64,000 bases of DNA. It comes from Diogma glabrata (lineage: Eukaryota > Arthropoda > Insecta > Diptera > Cylindrotomidae). Position numbers and translations under genes: made by a program. Of the stretch, positions 33,142-44,043 are shown piece by piece. Location: positions 382,343,460 through 382,407,459 of the forward strand of contig OY856187.1 in NCBI GenBank assembly GCA_963693315.1, read 5' to 3'. The stretch's first letter is position 1; each line of letters opens with the position of its first letter. A model generated the notes under the pieces. It ran no database searches. It was not told where the DNA came from and saw nothing but the letters and a program-made list of their open reading frames with translations.

Positions 33142-35125
33142 TAATTTTCTAAATTCTGAATTTACCATTACAACTCATTTCATTACAAAAACAAACATAT
33201 AGAATTCTTTTATTTTTTCATCCATTACACAATAAAATTTTTTAATATCTGTCTTTGCTTTAATATGAATTCAACTCACAGTTAACTTTAATTTGATCTA
33301 AACAAATCTCACTATAAATAATTTTTACAGAACATTCAATTTTTCTAAAATGTTTTTTAAATTATTTTGTTCTAATTAAGCTTAAACGTTTGTGTAAATT
33401 CACCGAACTGACTAAATGTAGAAGATGTACAAGCAAATATATGGAAAATTTCCTAAACAAATAGTATATAAAAAATGAAATAGCACTTCAAAAATATATT
33501 ATTCAGGACCGGATGAAGAAATGCAAAAATACAAAAGACGATTAGTTGTGTTGTGTGTCTCGGATAAGTTGTATGAACGCATTGATTTAAATATAAGATA
33601 AATCTCATTAAACGCGTTGGTTCATTGATAGGATAGAGTGTTTCAGACAAATGAACTTTTATGGGGTAAACAGCTTCATAACAAATGTATCCATCACATA
33701 TAGTAAAAAATTAAAAACGAACTTTTAACAAGGTTGGTTTTTCACTTGTTCCATTCTTCTAATTGGCAAATCGCATTCTGGATTCGATCACTGACAAGTT
33801 GATTGATTATTCCACTCCAATATAAAATTTCTTTACAGAAAAATTCTAGAGTTTCTTAGACTCATCGACGTCGTTATTATTTCGCATCTATTTTATTGTC
33901 ACCGTTGTGTCGACATTTATTCTTGGAATTAGTATCATATGTTTGATGAAAGTTAAGCAAATGGTTTTAGCTTTGTTATGTATTTTGAATTTTGTTAAGG
34001 GTAAATTGAGCATATGCTGGTCAACAAATAATTCTAAAGCTAATATAGTAAGCTTCAATTCAATTACATTCGGTCTTAAACAGAACATGGGCTCCATTTT
34101 AAATATTCTTGTGTTATTAGACCCTTATTAAATTTCTTACAAAAAATCAAAAAAGAGTTTTCTTAAAACTTTTTAATTCTATCAATTCGTCAATTAAAAT
34201 AAATAAGCAACATTCTCTTTGGAGTAGAATATTAAATTTGTTATTTTATAATTTAAAAACAAAATAATTGTCATTTGCGTTCAAGAAATATTTGACAAAA
34301 AATATTAATTTTCTGCGAAAATACTTAAAACAAAAAAATAGCCTCAAGTATTTTTTTATAATTTTATAACTCTTATTCTTTTGGATGCTAACCTATACAT
34401 ATACGATATACGTATTTATCCCTTTAAATCTAACCAAACCAAATTATTTTTGGATAGTTTGTTCATATACTGTTCATACCCACGAAGAGATAAAATGTTC
34501 CCCTACCCCTACTGACGCTATTCCAAGCGTTTTCCTTTTGTTTATTACATATTTCATTTACGTTCCTCGTCATTGTTTTCGTGTTCTACCAACATAAACG
34601 ATGGATTTTTTTAATATCGTTTTTTCGTGCTAATGTAATAAAAAAAAAGTTTGCGAAATCTAAAAAAATAGAACAACTTTTTGTTTTTGATATATGTATA
34701 ATGTTAGTTTCATGGTGGTCCTATGTATGACGGTGATGATATGGGAAACCAGGAGTAAAAAAATGAAAACCTACAAATATTAATAATTCTTGTTGTTTAA
34801 ATATTTTATTAAAATTAAATATTATATTGTGAAAAAGGTTTTTTTTACAGTCAGATGAATGTTATTTTATAGTTTTGATTGGGTTTGATAGGTTTACGGT
34901 CGATTTTGCGTTCGAACTTTTGTTTTTTTATTCTTTTTGGTAAACCGAACCTATCTTATCTAACGCATTCAATCGCTGATTTATTTACTGGTCAATTAAA
35001 CGTTGAAACCTATTTGGAATATTGGAGTAGATTTATATTATTTGGAGGAGTAATTCCTCCCACTTTTTATCAATAATGGCGCAGGCTGATTTCAAATATC
35101 AGATTGATGTGTGAGTTTTTGGGAA
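33142..35125. other. No gene recognised
   Basis: AT-rich sequence with short chance frames. The longest (34385-34597 and 34879-35076) show no recognisable domain. Confidence 0.5.
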
Positions 35126-35129
35126 ATGA

Positions 35130-35392
35130 GTTTTGGGGAAATAAATTTAATTCATTATATGGTTGATACAACAACATTTTATCTGCTGCCTTTTGTGTTT
35201 ATTTTACGTGAACAGTAAAATTGTTAAATCATAACCGAATATCCAGCTTAATCAACACATTCAAAGCAACTCGTAGAGTAATTACATTGGATACAACATC
35301 TCGTTTCAACATATTCATCTCCTGGAGAATTCAACGCCACTAGCAGCAATCTCTATATTAAAACTTCCACTTTACGCAGTATCATCTAAAAC
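35130..35392 (+). repeat. Left LTR of the gypsy element
   Basis: Begins close to GGGGAAATAAATTTAATTCA and ends CATCATCTAAAAC-type at the primer site. About 90% identical to the reverse complement of 38988-39298, including GTTGATACAACAACATTTT, TTTTACGTGAACAGTAAAAT and ATAACCGAATAT(C/T)CAGCTTA. The exact left edge is uncertain. Confidence 0.75.
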
Positions 35393-35410
35393 TGGTGACC
35401 CCGACTAGGA
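35393..35410 (+). promoter_or_regulatory. Primer binding site for tRNA-Trp
   Basis: TGGTGACCCCGAC matches the complement of the insect tRNA-Trp 3' end including CCA for 13 bases, then diverges. It directly abuts the left LTR and identifies this as the 5' end of the element. Confidence 0.75.
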
Positions 35411-35935
35411 ACAAACCTTCCAATGGAGTCAACTTAAAGAAGTATCAAATTTATAATTTAATTCATTTTTTTCTCTCTCTTAATTTAAAATGGTGCTTGT
35501 TTCATTTTGTTTTTTTTAAAATTTTATTTTATTATATTTTTTTTTCACAGCGACAGAACACTCTTCCCGTAGTGATCAGTGATCACATATTCTTCCAATT
35601 TTTTAAAATTCCTTCTTGTCTAGTAATCGATACCATGGGCCGAAGCTTCAAAACTCTTTCCCTCGTAAGACCCACTTCTTTCTCCGTTACTCTTCGACCG
35701 AATTAATTACCTTCTTCCTTCATAAGACCCACTCCACTCTCCTTAACTCATGGGCCGAAACAAATTTTTTCGAATTTTCTGATTTTTTTTTTAATATACT
35801 ATTTTTTTTTTTTTTTTTTTTTAATAGTTCGGTTAATCACTTAGGTTATACACCTCTAATGCTTTATGCACGTGTTGACGATAGGAAAGGAAAGTTAAAA
35901 GGTTACTTTTTAAGGACTTGGGATAGGACTGAAGC
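35411..35935 (+). other. Leader/gag region of the gypsy element, not readable
   Basis: Contains two imperfect repeats with ATGGGCCGAA and CATAAGACCCACT-type segments, and a T-run (35805-35822). No gag motif such as a zinc knuckle is visible. Confidence 0.4.
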
Positions 35936-36600
35936 GATAGTGTTGGTGTACTGCTGATTTAAAAGCTTGGGGATTGTATGTAGCGGGAAAAACATTTTGT
36001 GGTAATCGATTCCACCAGTATACGGAACGTGAAATGAAGGAGTTATTATAGCTAGATGTTCTCACATATGGGACCTCCAAGGTATGTGTATGGGAATGTA
36101 ACGATTGTCTAGTGGCTCGTGGATATCTACGCAATGGTGGTATTAAATCATTAACTTCATTAGAGCATTTGCCGTAGTAGTATCTGTAGAATAGTGTAAG
36201 AGCTCCAACTACTCTTCTATGATGCAGAGAATCCATACCCGATGTTATCATTGGATCATCAATCAGTTTCAAAGCACGTCTGTGAACTCTGTCAACAAAA
36301 TATCCCCAATGTTGCCCATATGTTACCGCAACATGACCATCTTCTAACGTTAACCATCTATCTGTTGACAAAACAGGTATGGTCCTTATGGATATAAAAA
36401 TTTCATCGAATTAAGCAGAACCTCCAAATATCTGATCTTAAAGGAATATCCACAACGTCACACATATGTTTTTACAACATGAACATCTTCTGACGTTAAC
36501 CATTTATCTGTTGACGAATAGGTATGGTTCTTATGGATATTTAAAACGACATTTCGTGGTTAATCGTCGTTAAATTTATTCTCAAAGCGATCTTTTTTTA
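35936..36600 (-). pseudogene. Non-LTR RT C-terminal fragment inside the gypsy element
   Basis: The minus-strand frame starting at 36371 reads GYFVDRVHRRALKLIDDPMI, DSLHHRRVVGALTLFYRYYY, SNEVNDLIPPLRRYPRATRQ, SFISRSVYWWNRLPQNVFPA and NPQAFKSAVHQHY. This is the terminal domain of the same type seen at 26209. A tandem duplication of about 150 bp (36337-36397 against 36489-36545, marked by AACGTTAACCAT-TATCTGTTGAC) lies at its upstream end. No poly(A) tract was seen. Confidence 0.78.
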
Positions 36601-36689
36601 TGATACACGTCTCCAAGATAAACATTGGTGAGAGTGCAAACAGTTCTTTCCAGAGTGCAAACAGTTCTTCACGCACTTCGATTCCTCTG

Positions 36690-38963
36690 CCTCTATTTCG
36701 TCTTCAGAAATACGTAAAGACTCTTCACATGTGACGGAATATGAAGACAGTCACTCTCAACTTCGTCTTCTGGTCCTCGACATTTCTTCTAGAAAGACTT
36801 TCCTTGTTGATACAGGCGCCGAAGTTTCAGTTCTCCCCGCTACTGTGGAGAAAATTTTTTTAAGAAAATCAGACTTCGCTAGCGCGACTAAAGTTAGCAC
36901 TTACGGTACACGGTCTTTAAACTTAAACATTGGTCTCAGACGAGTGTTCTGTAAGACCTTTGTTATAGCCGATATTACCACTCCTATCCTAGGAGCTGAT
37001 TTTCTAAATAAATACGGCCTTTTAGTGGACATTAAAAACCGACGTCTTGTCGATCCACTAACTTCTCTATTTACTTTGGCTAAACTCTCCACTTCTCCAG
37101 CACCTTTTTTAACTTTGTTCAACAATTCGGTCAATGTAGAAATTTTTAATTTGCTTAAAAATTTCAAGGACTTAACGTCCAAAAATGATCTTGCTAAACA
37201 TGTGAAGCATAACGTAACTCACGTTATTGAAACACATGGTCCTCCCGTTTCTTGTAAGTATCGTCGACTTGCTCAAGACAAATTGGCTATCGCAAAGGCA
37301 GAATTTGATCTTATGTTATTCCAAGGTATCTGGTATCTGCCGACCATCTAACAGTCCTTGGGCTTCTCCTCTCCATCTCGGTAAAAAGAAGAACGGCGAG
37401 TGGAGACCTTGCGGTGACTACCGTGCTCTGAATAATATTACAATTCCGGATATTCAGGATTTTTCGCATCAACTACATGGATGCAAATTTTTCTCTACAA
37501 TAGATCTCGTCCGCGCATATCATCAAATGCCTATTGATGAGCGCGATATTGCAAAAACTGCAATTTCAACTCCGTTCGGACTCTTCGAATTCGTTCGAAT
37601 GACCTTCGGATTGCGAAATGCTGCGCAATCCTTTTAACGGTTTATGCATTCCCTTCTCCGATACCTAAATTTCTGTTTCAAATACATAGATGACCTCCTA
37701 ATTTCTTTTGAAACCTATGAGGAACACCTCAAACATCTTAAGACTGTTTTTGAGCGTCTTTCTGACGCTGGTCTCATTATCAATGTTGATAAATGCAACT
37801 TCGCTAAAATCAACGTTGACTTTCTTGGACATTCCATTAATTCAACTGGAATCAAACCGACTTCTGAAAGTGTCGATGCTATCAATTCTTACGAACGTCC
37901 TGTAACAGTTATGCAACTCCTTGCATAACTGTTACTCTCTACCAATCAAGCCATTCTTAATGATTTTCTCAAACGTTCCAAAAAGAATGACAAACGCGTC
38001 ATTCAATGGTCTGAAGACGCCATCCAAGCCTTCGATCTTAGCAAGCGGCAACTCAGTGAGGCTACAACTCTTTCTCACCCCTCACACTCTGCCCAACTTG
38101 TCGTTATTGTCGACGCTTCCGACAACCGACAAGGCACTTGGCGCCGTTGTCCAACAAAAAATAAACGATTATTGGACACCTCTTTGTTTCTTCTCTGTGC
38201 GACTCAATGAAACGCAACAGAAATACAGCACTTATGATCGTGAACGCCTTGCAGCTTACTCTGCAATTAAACATTCCCGGTATCTTCTTGAAGGTAGAAT
38301 CTTCACTCTTTTCACCGATCATAAGCCACTTACGCTTTGTCACAATCCTGCCAAAGCTAGTCCTCGCCAATTCAGACACTTAGATTTTATCAATTCACGA
38401 CTGATATTCACCATATTTCTGGAATCGATAATACAGTTGCCGACACACTTTCTCGTGTTGAGCAACTATCAATTTCAGAAAATATTAACTACGACGAAAT
38501 TGCTGACGCTCAGTTCAACGGTAACGAACTAAAGGAATTAGTGGTAACTAATCCCACACTTCAATTCCGTTCCTTTCCAGTATCGTTTGACAATTCTAGA
38601 GCCAAAACTATTTTGTGTGATACTTCTTCTGGTAATCCACGACCTTTTATTCCAAAGCAATTTCGTCAATCTGTTTTCGAAAGTCTCCATAATTTATCTC
38701 ATCCAGGAGTCCACAGTTCTGTCAAACTTCTTTCTGAAAAGGTCATATGGCCATCCATTAAGAAGGATGTACGACAAATGGCACAGAAATGCCTGGCGTG
38801 CCAAAAGGCAAAAGCTCGCCAAACTCAATCTCCATTAGGTAATTATCCTCAAACTTCTCAACGATTTTCCGAAATTCATATGGACATTATTGGTCCACTT
38901 CCTACCTCTGAGGACAAACCTTATTGTGTCTCTATTATTGACCGTTATAATCGATGGCACTAG
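36690..38963 (+). pseudogene. Gypsy pol: protease, reverse transcriptase, RNase H, truncated integrase
   Basis: The frame from 36731 has the protease active site LVDTGAEVSVLP (residues 25-36) and ILGADFL. Near 37345 the frame shifts to [48 protein letters not shown] and a premature TAA at 37635-37637 where the family has Gln (AAQSF-stop-RFMHSL). FKYIDDLLISFE is the catalytic box (YIDD). RNase H is split over frames (VVIVDASD, then KALGAVVQQKINDYW, FTDHKPL). A DNTVADTLSRVEQ block and integrase zinc region (LHNLSHPGVHSSVKL, KCLACQKAK) with the first core aspartate (HMDIIGPLP) follow. The integrase core ends at YNRWH; the second Asp and Glu are deleted. Confidence 0.88.
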
Positions 38964-39300
38964 GGGGGGAGTGTTGTGGCGAACATCTCAGTTTTAGATG
39001 ATGCTGCGTTGAGTGGAGGTAGATTTTAATATAGAGATTGGTTGCTGAAAGAATTTAGTATATGATTTGTATGTGATTTTAATATAGAGATTGGTTGCTG
39101 AGATGAATATGTTGATATGAGATGTTGTTGGAGATGTTGTATCCAATGTAATTACTTTACGAGTTACTTTGAATGCGTTGATTAAGCTGAATATTCGGTT
39201 ATGATTTAACAATTTTACTGTTCACGTAAAATAAACACAAAAGACAGCAGAAAAAATGTTGTTGTATCAACCATATAATAGGTTAAATTTATTTCCCAAA
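38964..39300 (-). repeat. Right terminal repeat of the gypsy element, inverted relative to the left
   Basis: Starts after a polypurine tract with TGTTGTGGCGAACATCT in + orientation, then CAGTTTTAGATGATGCTGCG continues as the reverse complement of the left LTR up to TTTATTTCCCAAA. Inside, GATTTTAATATAGAGATTGG is duplicated (39022 and 39075). A normal element would carry a direct repeat here. Confidence 0.75.
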
Positions 39301-40117
39301 TTCTTCAGGTACAGTAGCTTCCACAGTCACTAATGGTCTTGAACCATTATTAAGTAGCACGAATGTAAATTAGATTTCCTCAATACACAATAAAATTTTA
39401 GAGTTTAATTGTATGTATTTATACGAAATAGCTTATACAAGTTATATGAAAATTGCCTTATTTTATTTATTTAATTGATGGCGAGGCGATGCAATATAAT
39501 TTATATAGAGAATTACATTTTTAATTTAACACGAAAAATAAGAACTTTGAGTTACTATAACTAAACTATTTGGAAAAATCAAAATCTGAATAATAATATA
39601 TTTTTGTAACACATGCGTAAAAAATATTCAAATTTGTACTAGAATAGAATAAAAAAAAATTACTTTTCCGCACATATGACCACAAAATATTTTGTAAGCC
39701 TGGACCGTAACGTCGCCTGCATGTCAGATTTGTAATTAAATCTATCCATATATCTATCTATATATAATATTTTTATAGCACTAAAATATCAAAATAATAA
39801 TCTAAATAACTTACCATATAGTAAAAACAACTTAAACACATTGCATCATTTGAATTGTAAAAAAAAACAATTTATTCAGGTTTTCAAAATTTACAATTTT
39901 GACAGCTCTTATTGGATTCCTATGTGCTGTTTTAGTTGGATTCTTATGTTTATATTTTCGAGCTAGTATAATTTACAACTATTACAACGAAGATGGCGCA
40001 CTTTAATTATTTAAAAAGCTTAAATTTGTTTATAACTTTGTTAAATAAATGATTAAATCAACAATTAAATGAATATTTATAAATTTTACGCACTTGTTAC
40101 AAAAAATAATGTGTATT
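39301..40117. other. No gene recognised
   Basis: AT-rich sequence without recognisable features. Confidence 0.5.
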
Positions 40118-40213
40118 ACTAGTGCGAATGCGTTTTCCAAACGCGAGTTATTTGCCGCTCGACCGCAGGGAATAACTCTTGTTTGGAAAACGCATTCGCA
40201 CTAGTAATACAAT
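40118..40213. repeat. 95-bp near-perfect hairpin
   Basis: ATTACTAGTGCGAATGCGTT followed by TTCCAAACGCGAGTTATT pairs with AATAACTCTTGTTTGGAAAA and CGCATTCGCACTAGTAAT. The arms are about 39 bp with two mismatches, around a GC-rich loop (TGCCGCTCGACCGCAGGG). It is far more GC-rich than its surroundings. It could be a mini foldback element, a transposon subterminal hairpin or a structured RNA. Confidence 0.75.
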
Positions 40214-40618
40214 CTACTATTTTGTTTTTTTAATAAATGTTAACGAAATCATCGCCTGCTAAATTTTAAATTTTTTTGATAAATGATTTTAGTTTTGGTG
40301 TTCGCCACAAGTTTGATTTAGTGATAAAATTTGTTTTACAAAATTTTAATTTTTGAAGTAAGAAGGCAGACCGCTTCAGACTTATTGGAAACCTAACTAT
40401 AAACCTAAGTAACGGATTCTACGAGCAGTTGTTTGAGCTACGTCATCCTCTGCACATTTCCCAATTTTGCCAAACCGCATATAGGGATAAGTATTTGTTG
40501 ATTTGTACATTTTTTTAATTTTTGATCTACTTCTGTAAAAAAACCAGCGTACGCCAATATCGAGTAAACGTTAGATATCACCACTGGTAAGGTTTTAAAA
40601 GGCTTTTTTTTGGTTTTG

Positions 40619-40668
40619 TAACGCATAATGCGATTCCTACAACACAACATATTTTATTTAAAAAAAAT
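40619..40668 (+). repeat. Dispersed motif of about 55 bp (copy E)
   Basis: TAACGCATAATGCGATTCCT then ACAACACAACATATTTTATT, AAAAAAAA; preceded by AGGTTTTAAAAGGC, like the lead-in of copy C. Confidence 0.4.
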
Positions 40669-41200
40669 TATTCTCACTTGAAAACATAATCTTTATGTTA
40701 CACAGCGATAAAAAAAACTTAACGGTTTACTATACGTCATTCATTGAAATAATTACAATAAACAGAGATAATTTTGAATAACAAAACCTCATTAAAATTG
40801 GTTATTTTTATGTTTAACTTTTTGCTTAAATTATTATCTCTAGAAAATAATCTTAACTAAAGACGTCTGCATAATAATAAAAACATTATGGTACAGAATT
40901 ATTTTCTGCTATTTCTTTTCTTTAACAAAAAAAGATTCAGAATAACAAAAACTATCGCCATCTCAGTTTATATAATATATTGAGATATATATTTATATAT
41001 TATATAAGATGAAAATCAAGTTTAGTTGAACAAAAAATCTTAAAAATTAATATTGTATGCGAGGCTAAGTACCAATCTACTAATTGTTTGCGTCAGTTTT
41101 ATTTATTTTCATATTCATTCATTCAAAGTAGGAAAGTTTAACCGTTTTAATTTTTTTAAGTTATTATTTTTTTGTTTATTTATGCAATTTATACAAAGTT
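40669..41200. other. No gene recognised
   Basis: AT-rich non-coding sequence. Confidence 0.5.
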
Positions 41201-41221
41201 CAAAGATATAACTTTCTGGAA

Positions 41222-41345
41222 TTCCATTACACTAGAATAACAGATAATACTGATCATAACAACAATGTGTTGGATATTTTATTGACAAACGAACCAATGA
41301 AAACTCTTTCCATTGGTATTGCAAAATTAATTCTAGACCAAATTT
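41222..41345 (+). pseudogene. CR1-like endonuclease fragment
   Basis: One frame reads YTRITDNTDHNNNVLDILLT then NEPMKTLSIGIAKL. This matches the intact CR1-like endonuclease at the right end (TRIADNSHHNNNLLDLFLTN, EPDTT). It covers only the segment before the SDH motif. Confidence 0.7.
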
Positions 41346-41359
41346 CCAAGGTCATTTTG

Positions 41360-42650
41360 GCTGCGCCAAATTTTTAAAAACAAAATTGTTGCCAAATCCC
41401 ATGATCATTTTAAGGTGTACAATCCTCTCATATTTTGGCAACATGACCAATTTTAAAATTGAATTTATATTAGTTTTCGTTTTGATTTTCAATTGTCCAT
41501 TTTGTAGATTTTTAAATCAAAACCCGGTTTCGAAATTTGCTTTCTACACATAATTGTATCGATTCTAACAATTTATTAGAAAACCAAAGTTTTAGATATT
41601 CGTTTTATTTAACCGTACATAACATTAAAATCATAAGCTTTCTCAATTAAACATATTCAAACTTATAGAAATTTCTGTGTGGCGTAAAATTTAATCGAAA
41701 CAAGATCATAGACGTTATACGAAGTCAACCACACACCGCAGTCTCGCCAATATAAATAATTTTCTTTTAAAGTAATTTTTTTTTTAAGGAAAAAATTTCC
41801 GATGATAACAAAATTCTTGAAATTGGTCATGCTTATATTTATCTACAATAATGTTTGTCATTAATAACTTAAACAAAATGATAATAGATACAAAAACAAA
41901 TATCAACTTAAAAAAAATTGTTAAAACACTTTTATTTAAAAGCATTCCAAAATAATTTCCCACAATGTAATGTGACTAATTAGTACAAAATCATTATAAT
42001 TTTAAATGAATAATAAATAGTTCATACCTCAGATAACACAACATACGTGTAGTAGAGTTGTCGTAATCAAACAAATTTATCTTTAGTCTTTACGTATAAG
42101 GTTTTCGAACAAAGTAATATTTTATATGAGTAAATATGGTGATCATTATCTGTATTTTTTTTACGTATGTATATTTCTATAAACTTCAAAAAAAACTTAC
42201 CTCTTATACTCGTCTATCCCCATTGGATTTAATTATTGTATTATAGAATTTAAATATAAATTTCATTTTATGACAAAAATAAAATAAATTTACGGAAGTT
42301 AATAAATTTTAACCAACAATCTAGATTCTAGAATATTAAATTTTTTGGAAAACTAAAACAAATTTTTGAAATTCTTAAGAATTTTTCAAAAATAAGATAA
42401 TACATATTTTCAGTAAGTTAATTTTAGGGAATGTTTTTCAATTTGTTGGTTTTGGAAATCTAATGATATTTTTATGAAAATTTCAACGTTCCCTTTTTTT
42501 GTTTATTCAGTTTTATAGTTGTTTTTGCAATTGTCTATTAATTTTTATAAAACTGTTGTTTAATTTTCATTAAGAAAACTATATATAATATCTTTAAGAT
42601 GCCATTAAGCAGTTTGGATAATTCCAGGTAATCGGAAATAATTGATATCG
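41360..42650. other. No gene recognised
   Basis: Strongly AT-rich sequence with T- and A-runs. No recognisable protein, RNA or defined repeat. Confidence 0.5.
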
Positions 42651-42659
42651 TAATTGACA

Positions 42660-42990
42660 GCCACTGAGGAGACTGAGGAGTGAGACAAGGCTGTGTACCA
42701 TCTCAAACATAGCAGGCAGACATTGTGTCAGTTATAATAATAGGAAATGGAGATGGATAGGACACACACTGATAAAATCAGCTGAAGATGTTACAACAAG
42801 GGTGTCCCTAGAGTGGAATCCACAAGGGAAAAGAAAGTTAGGAAAATCAACAATGAGCTGGAAGAAAACGACGCTAGCTGAAGCGAAAAAAATTGACAAG
42901 AGATAGGAAGAACTATAAAATCGATTGCTCCTAATCTCTAGAAGCCTCTAGTCTAATAGACGCTCTATGCTCCTAAAGTGGAAATAAAGG
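42660..42990 (+). pseudogene. RTE/CR1-type RT C-terminal tail
   Basis: The frame reads NRKWRWIGHTLIKSAEDVTT then SLEWNPQGKRKLGKSTMSWK, TTLAEAKKID. The WRWIGH and LEWNPQGKRK blocks are typical of the C-terminal tail of RTE-like polyproteins. The frame hits stops after about 42905. A poly-A-like GGAAATAAAGGGAAAAAAA tail follows at about 42980-42998. Confidence 0.75.
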
Positions 42991-43019
42991 GAAAAAAACT
43001 TATTTACTGTAGTTGTGAA

Positions 43020-43302
43020 TAAATACAGTTGTATATTTAATAAAACCTGATGTTTTCACTTACTATTTATTGATCGAATTAGAAAGAGATTGAGAAACTA
43101 TGTATACTAAATTGAAAGATAAGGCAATTTAGAATGATACACGTAGCAATAAAAGTTTAAGCGAATCAATTGTCTAATAGCAATCAGGGTTTCTGTCTCA
43201 AACTCCATCTATAAAATAACGAGGTTTAATAAATATAAAACCATCTCCAGTAAAATGGTTCAAATTTACCAACACAATTTTAGCCAGTCTGATAATAACA
43301 GC
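43020..43302 (+). repeat. Putative LTR-like segment
   Basis: A 280-bp AT-rich segment with several AATAAA signals that ends directly at a tRNA-Lys-derived sequence. By position it would be a 5' LTR, but no second copy is visible in the window. Confidence 0.35.
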
Positions 43303-43349
43303 TGGCGCCCAACGTTTGAACCCTCGACCCTGAGATTAAAAGTCTCATG
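43303..43349 (-). pseudogene. tRNA-Lys-derived 3' fragment including CCA (extended primer site?)
   Basis: On the minus strand it reads CATGAGACTTTTAATCTCAG then GGTCGAGGGTTCAAACG and TTGGGCGCCA. This reproduces the tRNA-Lys anticodon arm (loop CTTTTAA, anticodon TTT), variable loop and part of the T arm, with about 5 nt missing from the T stem, and ends in an encoded CCA. The acceptor 5' strand and D arm are absent, so it is not a functional tRNA gene. The encoded CCA and position next to an LTR-like segment suggest a reverse-transcribed tRNA primer. Confidence 0.7.
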
Positions 43350-43479
43350 TTATTTAAATGAAACCAATCGAATTCGGTCTCGAGGGGTTATCAATAATTA
43401 TTGATGGATAGGGATTCCTTGAGAAGTAAAACTTGCGATCAGGTATGCGAGCAAAATGTGTTGATAGCCGATCAATAAA

Positions 43480-44043
43480 ATGGAGAAGTGCTCCTTTGTT
43501 TTATTGTGGAAGTTGTCAATGACTAAATTTTTTCTGAAACTATTTACCTTTTGTAATGGTAGTTTTCGCAACCCTGTACTGAGCAGATGCCGGGATATTT
43601 CTAGACGGGGGACTGGGTTAGTTAGAATCACTCCCATAAGAACCGAGATTATCAATCCGACACCATTCACTACGTTTCTCCCGGAGCACGCAAATCAATA
43701 CAAGCTATTTTTCCATTTGACCAGCATAAGAACAAGTAATAGCAACCAACTCGTTTTTCACGGCACAATGTGCTTATCTATCAACAATACATCCTTCCTT
43801 ATCAAGTCAACTTCACATGACACTCTCCCTCGTTTTTTCTTTCAAAGAAAAAAAAAACTCACATCCATTACACTAAATGTTAATCAATATTATGGACTTC
43901 GTAGTTCAAATAACAAAAATATTAAAGCAGGCAGTAGTATCCCAACAAACATAAATTCTGTTGTACGAGAAAAAGTAAAAAAAAATTTTATCGGAAATGA
44001 CAAAGCGAAAGTTAGGATGCAGAACTGTTGTAAACCGTACTAA
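43480..44043 (+). CDS. Unrecognised 187-residue open frame
   Basis: Long for this AT-rich background, basic, with a Ser/Thr/Asn-rich middle (RTSNSNQLVFHGTMCLSINN) and a Lys-rich end (REKVKKNFIGNDKAKVRM). No domain or motif recognised. The last ~45 bases belong to the downstream tandem array, so the 3' end is not gene-specific. It sits after the putative LTR and tRNA-derived site, where a leader or gag would lie, but nothing gag-like is visible. It may be a chance frame. Confidence 0.2.
   Translation: MEKCSFVLLWKLSMTKFFLKLFTFCNGSFRNPVLSRCRDISRRGTGLVRITPIRTEIINPTPFTTFLPEHANQYKLFFHLTSIRTSNSNQLVFHGTMCLSINNTSFLIKSTSHDTLPRFFFQRKKKLTSITLNVNQYYGLRSSNNKNIKAGSSIPTNINSVVREKVKKNFIGNDKAKVRMQNCCKPY

Larger units (their letters stand above)
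35130..39300 (+). mobile_element. Ty3/gypsy retrotransposon (CsRn1/Kabuki-like), defective, with inverted terminal repeats
   Basis: The left LTR (35130-35392) is followed by the primer site TGGTGACCCCGAC at 35393, complementary to a tRNA-Trp 3' end, as used by the CsRn1/Kabuki group. Protease, RT, RNase H and part of integrase follow on the same strand (36690-38963). Next come a polypurine tract (GGGGGGGAG, 38962-38971) and TGTTGTGGCGAACATCTCAG. The right terminal repeat (about 38988-39298) is then the reverse complement of the left LTR rather than a direct copy. A minus-strand non-LTR fragment occupies the gag region. Confidence 0.8.

Noticed and set aside
36901..37182. 93-residue minus-strand frame
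   Set aside because: Antisense to the gypsy protease and pol linker on the + strand.
43303..43349. Functional tRNA-Lys gene
   Set aside because: Only the 3' part is present, the T stem has a gap, the acceptor 5' strand and D arm are missing, and CCA is encoded.
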